From the NCBI RefSeq assembly GCF_000499385.1, contig NW_013655180.1, positions 123,526-187,525 of the forward strand: 64,000 nucleotides of DNA. Reading direction: 5' to 3'. Position 1 is the stretch's first letter; every line of letters starts with the position of its first letter. The DNA is from Eimeria necatrix (lineage: Eukaryota; Apicomplexa; Conoidasida; Eucoccidiorida; Eimeriidae). Position numbers and translations under genes: made by a program. Below the pieces are notes generated by a model. The model saw only the letters and a list, made by a program, of their open reading frames with translations, was not told the DNA's origin and searched no databases. Shown here in pieces: positions 39,640 through 50,291 of this stretch.

Positions 39640-41816
39640 CTATTCGGGCAGACTCTTACTGTCTCGGCAAGAGTCTAGGCATGCTTGAACAGCGGTGTTC
39701 GGACATCCATGACGAGAAGCTTGCAGCCAAGCTATGCACATCCGCGTCTGCAAGTAGCTGACGCAAAGGGTGAAAATACATAGTATTGTGGCACTATTCG
39801 GGGTGGGGGAGCAGGTAAACCATATGGGAATAGTATTTACACATTTCTTGAGAGAGTTGTATGCAGTAATTGCTGTTATGAACCCGTTGCCGTAGTCCAT
39901 GCAGCACTGGCATTGTAACGCGCCGTTGAGGTGATGCCACGGAAAGTGAGAAAGTACACATTCTGCAGCGCCAAATAGAAAGACTACTTTGTCGGCAGTG
40001 TCCCCCACCTCCTCGATCAATTCTATCCAAAAAATGGTCAGACAGTAAAAGCCAAAAAGTAGTAGCCTAGCATCACCAACAAAACATGACCTTAATTTTG
40101 GAGACTAAGACATAAGAGAAGGCAAGAAGTTCCACTTATTTTCCAGAAACCTCATGCTCCTGCGCATGCACAATCCTTCCTGGTTTTAGGTGATATCTCT
40201 CTTGCCTTGTCTGAGTTGACCTAAGATTTCCGCTTTTCAGTGAGGCCTTCCCTTGTTTTAAGGCTTACAGCAGGCCCATTGACCGCCACTGTGGCCTATT
40301 AGATGATATTTAGGTTTTGCGCTCTGTGGCAAGAATGTGGCACCAGCACTCAAAGTCGTGCTACTGTGCCATGCCTGGCGTTCCCCAGCAACGCTTATTC
40401 TCTTCGCTACAGTAGAAATCACTGCGGATCATGGCACCGAACTTAATCCCGCTTACAAAATGCCCATAGCATTAAGCTTATCTAGAGCGAAGGGCTTGAC
40501 GCCCTTTCTATGACCCAAGCAGTGAAACGCGGACCAGCTGATTCTTACCGAGCTCAGTGGTTCACTTGCTGTAACTGTTGACGCATGAAGTGCTCATAAC
40601 ACGCTAAGCCGCCTTACATCACCGTGCCGTGTACCCGTGACAATTTTAGCCAGTAGCAGACCCAAATAGTGCTAGATCTATATCTGTATCTCTCTTCAGA
40701 AGAAACATCGGCTACCTGTGGAGATCTAGAGCCCCTTGATATGGGACGTATCGGTAGGCGACGGCAACAGTCCGAACCCAAGCCGAATAGTCTATATTTT
40801 CTTTTATCCAAATTAGGTGGTGAATCCGGAAAGAGCTGCTTGGCTTGACTACCCACATGCCCAGTCGAAGCACTGCACTCACGGCGAAGCATATTGTGGG
40901 ATTTTCTTTGCAAGCCAGGAGCTCTTCAACCTGATCTAACCCTAAGAATTTGTCTGCCGAAGACATAGTTTTATAACCTCCCCACACTACAGAATGAGCT
41001 CATCAGGTTTTCAGGTGGTGATTTCTGCGTCTATGTCAAAAGAAGTCCAAGACATGCGATGTCAGTGATTGAATCTGTGCCAAGTGCCGCAGTAGCAGCG
41101 AGCCGAAGTAGTCCTGGCATGTGCCAAACACCACTGAGAGAGAGGCGTACCAAAATGCTTGCCTGCAACACTGCTCGAGTTGCTCGGGAATCCTCCTGGG
41201 CCCTTTTGCTATTTGTTTATCAAAAACATCAAGTAAAGCAATTTGCAAGGATGATCATAAGTGGTGAACTTCCAGCAATTTTGCTTTTCCCGCAGTGACG
41301 GCCCTTATTGAATTGTAGTATTTTAGTCCGAAGCCGCTTTTCCCCTTGAAGGCGTTTCGTGGCCTTACGCTTGTGCTGCGTCGGTTCTCCCTGCTGGCGT
41401 CGCCTAAAGCGTCGAATCAATCTATTTCTCGTTCCACTGCGAGAGTTATTTTGACTGACACTAGCGTGAACTTCAAGGATATCAGAGCAGAACAATTTTG
41501 CCGGAGCTAAGTGAACGGACACGCCAAAGGGAATGTCATAAAACACAGTCTCCAGAAGCTGTGCAAACCTAGAACAATTACTGGTTTCGCCACATCGCTC
41601 GCATTATCGCTGCCTTTAACAAATTCTTCCATAGGAGTTGAGTTTGATTTGATTGGCCACTGTTCTTCACCAGGAGGGGCTAGAGCGTGGCTCGTGGCTC
41701 GTAAAAGCATGGGAAGTAAAAGACCACGAGCATCATTCCGAGCTAAGAGGAGTGCTGCCAAGGTGCCGGCATCGCCTTGGTTTACAGCCTCCAAGCAGAG
41801 CGTTTGAAGTCGCGTG
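39640..41816 (-). CDS. Unassigned group of minus-strand exons
   Basis: Several open blocks look coding and are joined by plausible splices. 41582-41816 (LEAVNQGDAGTLAALLLARN) joins in phase 0 to 41558 downward (LLETVFYDIPFGVSVHL). Further blocks lie at about 41035-41200 (GLLRLAATAALGTDSITD), 40870-40945 (VEELLACKENPTICFA), 39900-40020 (EEVGDTADKVVFLFGAAE) and 39640-39740. The text is helical and Leu/Ala-rich, which could fit an alpha-solenoid. No start codon is in frame for the first block, so upstream exons are missing or it belongs to the kinase gene by alternative splicing. I recognise no family and the outer limits are approximate. Confidence 0.4.
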
Positions 41817-41851
41817 CTGACGCTTTTACATATTTAGCTCCAGCCTCTGAC

Positions 41852-44800
41852 TTATTTGCGGGGCTTTGATTGCTGTATCTTATGAAGGGCATTAGATTTA
41901 CCGGCATGCTGCTCTCCCCCTTTTCTACCTTCACCGGCTTCTGAAAGTGGAGAACGGACTGCTGTAAGCCCATCTGCCCTCTGTGTTTGAAGCCTTCCCT
42001 CATCTTGGATTGGGGCTGCACTTGCAGACTGATAGTCCTCTGGTCATTTGCAGCAGTTAAAAGCAAAAACATCATTCAACTAGGGTGTCTGCAGGCCTCC
42101 ATTATCAAAGCAATGTTTGCACTGAGTTTAGATCGCATCTACAGAATGCAGCTGCTGCCTGCTCGTAAGCCTCTTCAACTTACTGGACTCACCGTGCTTT
42201 CCGGAAGACGGCATCACAGCCTGTTGCGGGCGTGACTGCCGTTGCTGAGGCAATGCTTTTAGATGCCAGGGCCGGCCAGCTTTGATCCAAGTGGCATTCA
42301 TCACGTCGCTAAGATTAAGCCTTTTTCGTGGGTCGGGATGCAACATGCCTAGAACCAGCCGCTTCAACTCCGGTGACGGGTCGCCTTCAAATGCTAATAT
42401 TTGCTGAGAACCAACGCAGTCCCTTCAAGAAGAAACCATATAAAAGCCTTTCAGTGAGCGTTTCAATTTGGTCGTGAATTTCTGTTGCCAGTGAATAGGC
42501 TTGCCGTTGGCTTGGCTGCAAAAAATTTACTTTTTGCAGGCGGTCTACGACTGATTTGTCAGCCTGAGCAAATGGTAGCTTTCCTTGGGTCAAAGCATAA
42601 AGAATAACGCCTGAAAGAAGACGAACCCGTATGGTCCAGTGGAGTCTAACGGATGGGGGCGACCTATTCGTAAACCATGATGTATCTTGCCTTGGATGGA
42701 ATTAAGCTGTACGATGATTCTACTCATCGCGATTGCAAGCTACGTGAAGCAGTGCAACTAGTTGCTTTAGCGTGATTGCGAGAACTAACCAAGAGCCCAA
42801 ACATCAAGTTGGAATGGACTTGAGTACTGTGACGTTTGACTCCAAACTTCAGGAGCCAAGTAAGCAAGAGTCCCTGCTTCTGTTCTCATACCCGTCATGC
42901 CAACTACGAAATGTGAGAGCCCAAAATCAGCAATTTTGCAGCGGCAACAATCGTCCAATAAAATATTTTCGAGCTTTAAGTCTCTGTACCAAGCAACAAA
43001 AATATTAGTTTATGGGAGCCCGGGGACATAACCATGTGGGAGAAATTCCATCCACTGAATTCCATCAAAAGGCCTGGCACTCGTTAAGATGGGGATTTTC
43101 TTCAATTGAAGCATTTCAACCGCTCATCCTCGGGTGATTATGAATCCGTTATGCACTTGCCTATGGACGATATTCTTGGAGTGGCAGTAATGCACCCCTT
43201 TGAGCACTTGTTCGAAAAACGCCCTCGCTCCTGCATTGTTCAGTGAAACCCCGCGGCGAGAAAGACCCTGGGAATATTTTTATTCATAAGCAGCTGCGTC
43301 TTTAGTGCTTTGAACGGAAAACATTATGCTAGTGCCCGAGTTTATTGCTGTAAAGGAGTTGAAATTACAGGGTTTTTCGCACGGTCCTCGGACAGGCGGC
43401 CCTGAGAGTGTAAGTGGCTGCGTAAGTCGCCGCGGCTGGCGAACTCCATCACGAAGCAGACGAATTTGGGGTGTGTGACAACATCCAGCATCTTGATTAT
43501 ATGCTTATGTGACAGGTCTCGTAACGCCTGTTAGAGATACGTCCAGCTTCAAAACTAACAATAAGGAAAGCGACTTTTACGGGAGAAAAATCCGTATTGT
43601 TGCTTCATTATTAGGTCGCATCTTGAGGAACGCAGTTGGGCTCTAATACAACGAATGAGCTTTCTCGCAGCTAATATTTTAAGGCAAAGGAAAAAAGTGT
43701 GGTGCTGCAACCGCCTTGCTTGTATTTCGACGAAGACCCGGTCAGCATCATCAATTTCCCTGAAGGATTGCTTGTTAATAAATTTAACTGCAACAAGCTC
43801 TCCTGAGAAGAAGAAATTTGGATTTCAGCTGACGCCTTCGGGTTCAACGTGTTCATGATGTGGACACCTTTTTCTCAGGGACGTAGCTATGCTGTTTTCA
43901 AGGACCATACACTGACTGGCGATTTAGGTAATGTGGGTTGCCTCTCGTCAACAACAGAAATTGTAGTTCTGCAATACAAAGGCTTACTTAAGAGGTACTT
44001 GACCTACGCACCTGTTTCTGGGTGAATGCCTTTGTACACCTTCCCAAAACCACCGCTGCCTATGACTTCTTTCAGAATGTACCCGCCTACCGCTGAAATA
44101 AACGGAACTGGCAAGATTGGGGTGAACTAGTGACACCGAAAAAAGCAATCTAGCACTTCCGGTAGGAGCTGAGTAAGCTCGTGCTGAGGCGCTAAGCGCA
44201 CATCTTGATAGGCCAGGATATAAACTCTGCGTAACAGCGACCACTTTTGTACCTACCCCCGCCAGTGCTTCCCGCATGCCCAACGATAAAGTCTGGGCCT
44301 GTTGAGATATACACGAGATCATCATCCAGTATCTGGTCCATGTCAAATATTTCTTCTCCATTGTCGGAAAACGCTCTTTTTGCAGGCTCCGCTGTATTCG
44401 CATGACTCCCCTCATTGTATGCAGTACAAATGTTATCTATCTTCATGGCAACATCAGTGTAGCAAGTTCTATCAGTTCAGCTGCTTAGTGGGAATTGGAG
44501 TGATAGCTGAAGGACCTACTCAACGCATGCAGTGCGGAGCTGCGCTCAAGAAACGAAGCAAATGTGGCCTGGGGTGGCAGTTTTAGTTGCATAGGCTCGG
44601 ACACTTCACCATTTAATGCGACCAGTATCCGTTTCCATCCGTACGTGCTTGAGCTAATTTTCTCCACCTCGAAATCTGGAAGGCCGAGCATTCTTTTGGG
44701 CGCCCTGCAATGTGAAAACAAAAACAATGCCGAGGCATCTCATTCTCTCTAAAAGCTGTGGTTACTCTAAAACTTTGCCGCGGGACGCAGGAACAGGAAA

Positions 44801-45312
44801 AGGCAGTGCCTCTTGCCACACCGAAAGTACAGGCCATTCGCTTTCTGTGGAATCACAGTTAATCAGACCCCGATTCAATTGCTCAGTCTGGTTTTACTGA
44901 AATCGGAGTTGTGCTGCCTGTTTAGCGCAGCCAGCTTCGCAGCGAGCACAGCAGACGCTTGCGATCAGTTAAAGCCCAAGGCCCCAAGTTACGTACACAG
45001 GATTGCTTTCTTCTACAAGCGAGGTTCTGGAAACTGAAATTCACCCTGTTTTTGTAAGAATATGGTTTTGATAAATTGGAAGGAGGGCTGGCTTGAGTTA
45101 TTGTCGCGACTGCGTGTCTGTAATGAGAATGCCCAACCACGCCAGTGCCCAGCTTCACAGGCAAGCATGCGGCTTTCAGACTACGGTGCCATCCTTTGTA
45201 ACAGCCTCCATGAGCATCTCAAAATTATCTCCGACATATGAAGTTAAACGGATCGGGCTAACACCGCGTTTTCTTCCCTCCCAGGGAAGTGACCTCGGCC
45301 ATCGCGGCCTGC
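41852..45312 (-). CDS. Doublecortin-domain protein kinase (DCLK-like)
   Basis: About 13 exons. The kinase domain is complete: glycine loop GSGGFG (about 44050), VAVKFINK with the ATP-binding lysine (43800), MEFASRGDL hinge (43450), catalytic loop HRDLKLEN, DFG, APEV (42850), DVWALGVILY and a C-lobe arginine motif PDPRKRL (42330). It is CAMK/SNF1-like, with an activation-loop threonine in MRTEAGT. Upstream exons match doublecortin domains: GWKRILVALNGEV...LKLPPQATFASFLERSS, joined in phase 1 to ALNNICTAYNEG and DDDLVYISTGPDF. A weaker first copy lies at 44985-45312 (FEMLMEAVTKDGT, SLVEESNPVYVT). Doublecortin domains bind microtubules, so the kinase probably acts on or at microtubules. The HRD motif is split by a GC-AG intron (donor at 43160). 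The tail exon 41852-42039 ends in a TAA. The N-terminal exon and start codon are not resolved. Confidence 0.75.
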
Positions 45313-46996
45313 GTCAGATTGATTTTATCTAACTCTGCACGTGGCTTTAAATCTCTAAAAACTTTATATTTTATGAATTTACGGCTGATTCAGAGGAAGA
45401 GAGCGAGTCGTGAATCCGATCGAGGATTGGCGGCTGCCTCGCGTACACTGCACGCTAAAAAACAGAAGCGGGACGAAATCATGCTGCGCATAGAAAAAGT
45501 TCACGGGTCCTGAAAAATACTGCGATATAATTTATTGGTCTAAAAGAAAACTAAGGTTGAAAGAGTGCTACCATGTTACCAGATTTTAGAATCGCTCTGC
45601 AGCCTGTGCTGCCTTTCCATATACATTCATTGAGACCGAGCTCTAGCTTTACTAGGCTAAGGCCTGCGAAAATAACATATAAGACTTCCCGCTATTCTTT
45701 AATTAGCTCCAAGCTTGTGATATGCGTCTTGTGGACCTTCGCTTCACCACGTTCTCAACGCTTATCTCAGCTGTCTCTTCTGTCTCAAGATCAATGCTTA
45801 CAGAAGTTCGCTTGGCTATTAATGCCGCCTCATGAACAAAAAGGGCAAAGGGTCAATGAGTCCAAGCAGCTCTAAATAAAATAAAAAGCAGCATATCACA
45901 GCACCAAAAGGCCTCAGAAGAAAAACAATTCACCAGCAGAAGCCATGCTCTTGCATTGCTTAGGTCGTGCTAACACCGTTTCAGGGAATACTGCTGTTTC
46001 ACCATTTGCAGGATCATGAAGGGCTGAGGAACACTGTGACTGACTCACATTGGCCCTGTTGCTGGGTTCAATTAGAGGGCATTTCTTGCCTACTTTATGC
46101 CACTTGGTTTTTGCTACGGCAACGGCAGCTGGTAGCTTGTGCAGGGCGAAAGATAGCAATTAAGCAGTGAGTAATGGTCCACAGAAACAAACAAGAACAT
46201 CTTGTCGTTCAAATCACAGTTATTCTTACGCACCGTTACGAATGCCCCGTTTCACTGTTGATGTGATTTTTTGCTGCACTACTCTCAGCGCGTCACTGAG
46301 CCTCTCTGTCGCAATCTCATTGCGTACTTAGGGCTTGAACGAAAAGACGGTGCAAAAGAGGACGCTCAGGGATTTGTTAAAAGAAGGCACAAATGCAGAT
46401 AAAATTCTTGACGTATCATTATGTCTACTGGCAGCCAACTGAAGGGCCCATTGGCCGCAAGGAGTCGTGCTACTCTTTATTCTGCCCCATGCTTCCAGTA
46501 ATTCAGTTTGTGCCATTCTTTCTAGCAGTGCGATGCAGCAAGGGGGGAAGTAAAATGAAATGGCTCGCAGTGCTTGCCGGCTACTATCGGGTTTCGCAAG
46601 CCAGTAGAAGAGTTACAGCACTAGGACGCCCTACAAGTGATTCTTGAAGAACCGCTGATAAAATGTGTCCGAAGCGGAGTAACATTTATATTTTTGCAGC
46701 TTTGGTCTGGAATCTCCGCTAGAGCTTGCTGCGCTTTTTGAAGTGTACCATCCAAACTGAACGTATGATTAGCCAAGTCAGTCTTCTTAAGAAACAGGAA
46801 AAGCGATAAATAGAGTTCCAGTAGTTTCAACAAAATGCGGCAGATAAAGAAGTGCTGCGATTACTTGTTGGAGACAGCATGAGCAAGTCTCCATGAAACC
46901 TACCAACCAGTGCAGTCCGTGAGGGTCGCTGATTGACCACTATACGAAATAGCCCATGAAATGATTAAAGCAAAAGAAAACGCAGATGCTCAGCTT
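45313..46996 (-). other. Region with possible unassigned minus-strand exons
   Basis: Three open minus-strand blocks look partly coding: 46621-46833 (FSLDGTLQKAQQALAEIP), 46328-46480 (GRIKSSTTPCGQWALQLAAS) and 45914-46150 (AKTKWHKVGKKCPLIEPSN). They could form one short gene or the 5' exons of the doublecortin-kinase, but no consistent splice set was found. The remainder shows nothing recognisable. Confidence 0.3.
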
Positions 46997-48400
46997 TTAA
47001 AGCTGCGTAGACAGAGGAGGGCCTCCTGAATACACATCTTCAAGCTGCATACAGAATGTGCCACTCTCCTCATCTGCAAACCTATCAAGAAGCTCCGTCA
47101 AGAACATTGTCTGCCGAGTGAGGGCTTCTAAGGAGGGACTCTCCACGTATTTTATGCATTTCGGGTGGCATTCCCACCCCAACGTCAGTTGCAGGTGGTT
47201 CGCCGCGTTGTGCAAAGCGATGTGCTCAAATTGCTGATCTCCTGCATTTAATAACGTAAGTCCGCAGACGTGGAGGTTTTGTGCACCAGGGCATTGAATC
47301 CAAGAAGTCACACTACACGCGCTTGATTGCACTGGCGCATTGGCATTGTGCATTCAATTATGCCTGTAGACAATGGCTAAGATAAACACAGTGTGAGCTG
47401 TTGTTCTTAGGTGTTAACTATAATGGTACTTGAAAGAAAAGGCGGCGGTGTGAGGTGTCTTGAAAAGTTTGATACTTATCACAGGAAAGGGCTGGCAGGA
47501 AAGGACTGCGTACCAATGGTCATCACAGAGTGCTTTTGCTGGGGACGCTTGTGAATGAACGCTGTCACCAGTCGAATGACGGCAGTGTCCTTCCACTTCT
47601 CTAGTGGGAGGCCCCGTGGCTCACACATATCCCGAGCCGAAACAATCTGAACCTCTGCAGGTGTGAGAAATCAGTCGCAAGCTGAAGGCTTTTATGCTCA
47701 TTGGTAAGGAATGCGTAAAACTGCGGCTGGCATGAGATGCAACGTGTCCGTCTGTTCAGGCGAGTCACAGAGATGGCACGCACATAGAAGACTCACTGAG
47801 TTCGGTCAGAGTTCTCTGAATGAGCGGAAGTAGCTTGAGTGTCTTGAGAAGGCCGATGGAAGTAGCGTTTGAAAGAATGGTTACTTGCCCACGTTCTGTG
47901 CACTTCTGCAACAGCCGTCGAACGCTTGACTCGAGGACAGCGAGGCGGCTTCTTATAACAGGAGAACACAGTGCAGGGCAGGGGCGTTTTGCTGTATAAA
48001 CACTTTGGCCGCAACTATAGTAAAGCTCACAGAGCCAATCAGTTGGGCATAATGTATTATCCCAGTCAAAGATGTAAAAGCGAGCAAAAGGCTCCAAAGG
48101 GCTCCTCAGTGGCACTAGATATGCACGGTTCCTTGTGTCGGTGCACTCAGAGAAAGAAGAATTAGAGTCCATACTCGTCAATACACGAATTGGGTTAGTA
48201 TCTGGCGGCTCGCGGCGGGGCGTGCCACGCACGAGAGAGTCAGCCGCATGGCGAAAAGGTGACGGGGAAGACGGCAAGTTTACTGTTCGCCCGGAATCGC
48301 CTACAGAAGTGTGTTCCAAAGGCAGAGATCTAACATCAGGGTTATTTGATGTATCTCCAGCTACGGGGCTGCTAGACTGGATGTTGTTAAATGTGCTCAT
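46997..48400 (-). CDS. HAD-superfamily hydrolase-like protein, three exons
   Basis: Exons 47797-48400, 47514-47654 and 46997-47241 join in phase 1 at both introns to 329 residues. The start is ATG at 48400; a longer reading needs a GTG. Residues 1-105 are Ser/Pro-rich and probably disordered. HAD motif I is FDWDNT (nucleophile D112, acid D114), motif II is TILSNAT (S177), motif III lysine lies in PLEKWKDT (K221 or K223), and motif IV is TIGDQQFEHIAL with D250. The family uses an aspartyl-phosphate intermediate, mostly as phosphatases. Residues around motif I (DNTLCPT) fit a protein- or small-molecule phosphatase of the kind found as single genes in apicomplexans and dinoflagellates. The substrate cannot be told. 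The second motif IV acid is less clear, so activity is likely but not certain. Confidence 0.8.
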
Positions 48401-49222
48401 CTCTGAAGACACTGGAGGAATTTTAGGAACTATGGAGGCTCACCGCCGCGGAAGAGCGGCGGCCTAATTAGGCTTAAAAAGGTATCAGTTAGACGACAAA
48501 GATAAATATAATAAAAATTCAAAAAATGCCAGGCAGCTTTCCACGCTGGATTAGGGGACTGCTCAGGCAATAGAGCATCGATTGGCTTTGTTCAAGCACT
48601 ACACTGCTGTAGGGCTCAACAAAGCTGCACCTTCAATTGCCCACTGACAAGGGAAGGTTTCCTAAATTTAAATATTTCAAAGCACAGAGACCTCTATGTG
48701 ATTGTGACGCTGCCGAGGTCACCGCTCGCGTGACTAGCCCCATGGAGCGGGACCCAAAGTTGCACGAAAATATTCCGACTAAAGCCATACACGCCAATAG
48801 ACACTTTTGATATTCAGAATAATGTTATTCTGAGATTATTTAATATTGGTCTGGTGGGCATAGCAGGTCCAGCACATGCTGTAGTGCCTCGGTTATTCAA
48901 CACTGTATCGAAGTCAGTTTTAGCAACGAAACCTCACACTGAACTGCCAACACTTTGAGCACATTCCCATCTCTTCTTAGTATTTTGTTTAAAAGTACTT
49001 AACATTTTTAACGCATTTGGTTGCTTCTTCAACTAAACCAGAGAACAGAAAGTGCTAGTCAGGTTCTACCTGCCGGAGCGACGAGCATTGATTGATCAGT
49101 CGTTAACTCCAAACAGTGAACGCCAAACACACCAGTCGAGCATCGAAGTATACTTATAGGTAGAAGGAGGGAAACACATACGCGGGGGCATTCTAGGGAA
49201 GGTTTCACTGCCTCGCTCAGTA
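48401..49222. other. Divergent intergenic region
   Basis: Lies between the minus-strand HAD gene and the plus-strand MORN5 gene, so it should hold both promoters. No gene, RNA or repeat was recognised. Confidence 0.5.
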
Positions 49223-50291
49223 ATGGAGCCACGCTGGAGCGGCTCGGTTCTCGAGGGCACGAAGATTAATGGCTGGCTTGAAGGAGAAGGACGCTGCGTG
49301 CTTCCAAATGGGGTTATTTATGAGGGACAGTTTAAAGAAGGCAATTTTCATGGGAAGGGTGAGTTTCCCACCGCAGTAGGGCTAACAATCAGCCTACAAA
49401 ACACAGTTAATGCAGTTTATGGCATGGCGCGAAGTTGGCCTGGTCCACTTAAAGCTTCAGAGCGATTTCTCGAGAATTACATCGATGGAACTGCTGGAAG
49501 AGATGGAAGAGCAGCGTGGCGACACGCAGTTAACACACAAAGCCACCCTGCTGTGTGCTAGCATATCCCCTGGAAAACGGACAATCCAGTGAACCATGCA
49601 CCTCTAAAGTGCTGTATAAACTGCCAAATGGGATGCCAGCGAGCTGCTTCAAGCCCTGGGGCCAGGGTGAACGCCGCTACAGCCACTGTCTGCCAAGATT
49701 TTCGCAGTAGCATTGCAGTTCTGTATTGCTCGTGCTGCGTTCCAAGGACAAGTATCAGTAAACTAATCTCAGAAGAATGTGAATCGTTTTCAGGGGTTCT
49801 TATATATCCCGACGGAGGCAGATACACTGCTGAATGGGAGGAAGGCCTCGCAGTGAAGGGTAACTATTCCTTCAAGGACGGGCTTGCGTACCAGCTAGAG
49901 AACTGGAGCTACCTCGCTCCGAACGACAGAAGATTTGTAGAAGAATACCAACACGGATTTGATCCTCAGAGAGCGGTTCAACGTAGAGGGCCACGACTGC
50001 CGCAGGGGACCTATGATACCGGTATTACTTCCCGAGAAATCGCTGCTTGACTAGCCTCAATTTTCCCGTAAGAGTTGTGCTATGAGTGTGTCGCGTGGCT
50101 TTAATCAAATCTCGACATATTGTGGATGCGTTTGTGTAATTGAAGGGGATGGATATTTCAGTGGGGAAACGGGTGATATCAGATCTTACGATGGGCAGTC
50201 CGTGCTGGCAGTTCCGAACGCCCTCCTTGCAAACTGGATTGTTACGCAATGCAAAAGAGAACCTGAAAGTACCTCCCAAAAGCTCAATTAA
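49223..50291 (+). CDS. MORN5: MORN repeat-containing protein 5 orthologue
   Basis: Exons 49223-49358, 49794-50021 and 50146-50291 join in phase 1 at both introns to 169 residues, close to the 160-odd residues of animal MORN5. MORN repeats read GWLEGEGRCVLPNG, YEGQFKEGNFHGKG and YTAEWEEGLAVKGNYSF. The family-specific stretch follows: KDGLAYQLENWSY, DRRFVEEYQHGF and LPQGTYDTGDGYF, then a tail with NWIVTQCKRE matching the family's end. MORN5 is known mainly from ciliated organisms and is expressed with flagellar genes. In this parasite the flagellated stage is the microgamete, so expression there is likely. Intron 1 is large (435 bases) with nothing recognised inside. Confidence 0.88.

Noticed and set aside
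41782..42075. Open minus-strand frame after the kinase C-lobe
   Set aside because: The donor at 42192 is in phase 1 and fits the other frame (41852-42039), which gives a plausible tail and stop.
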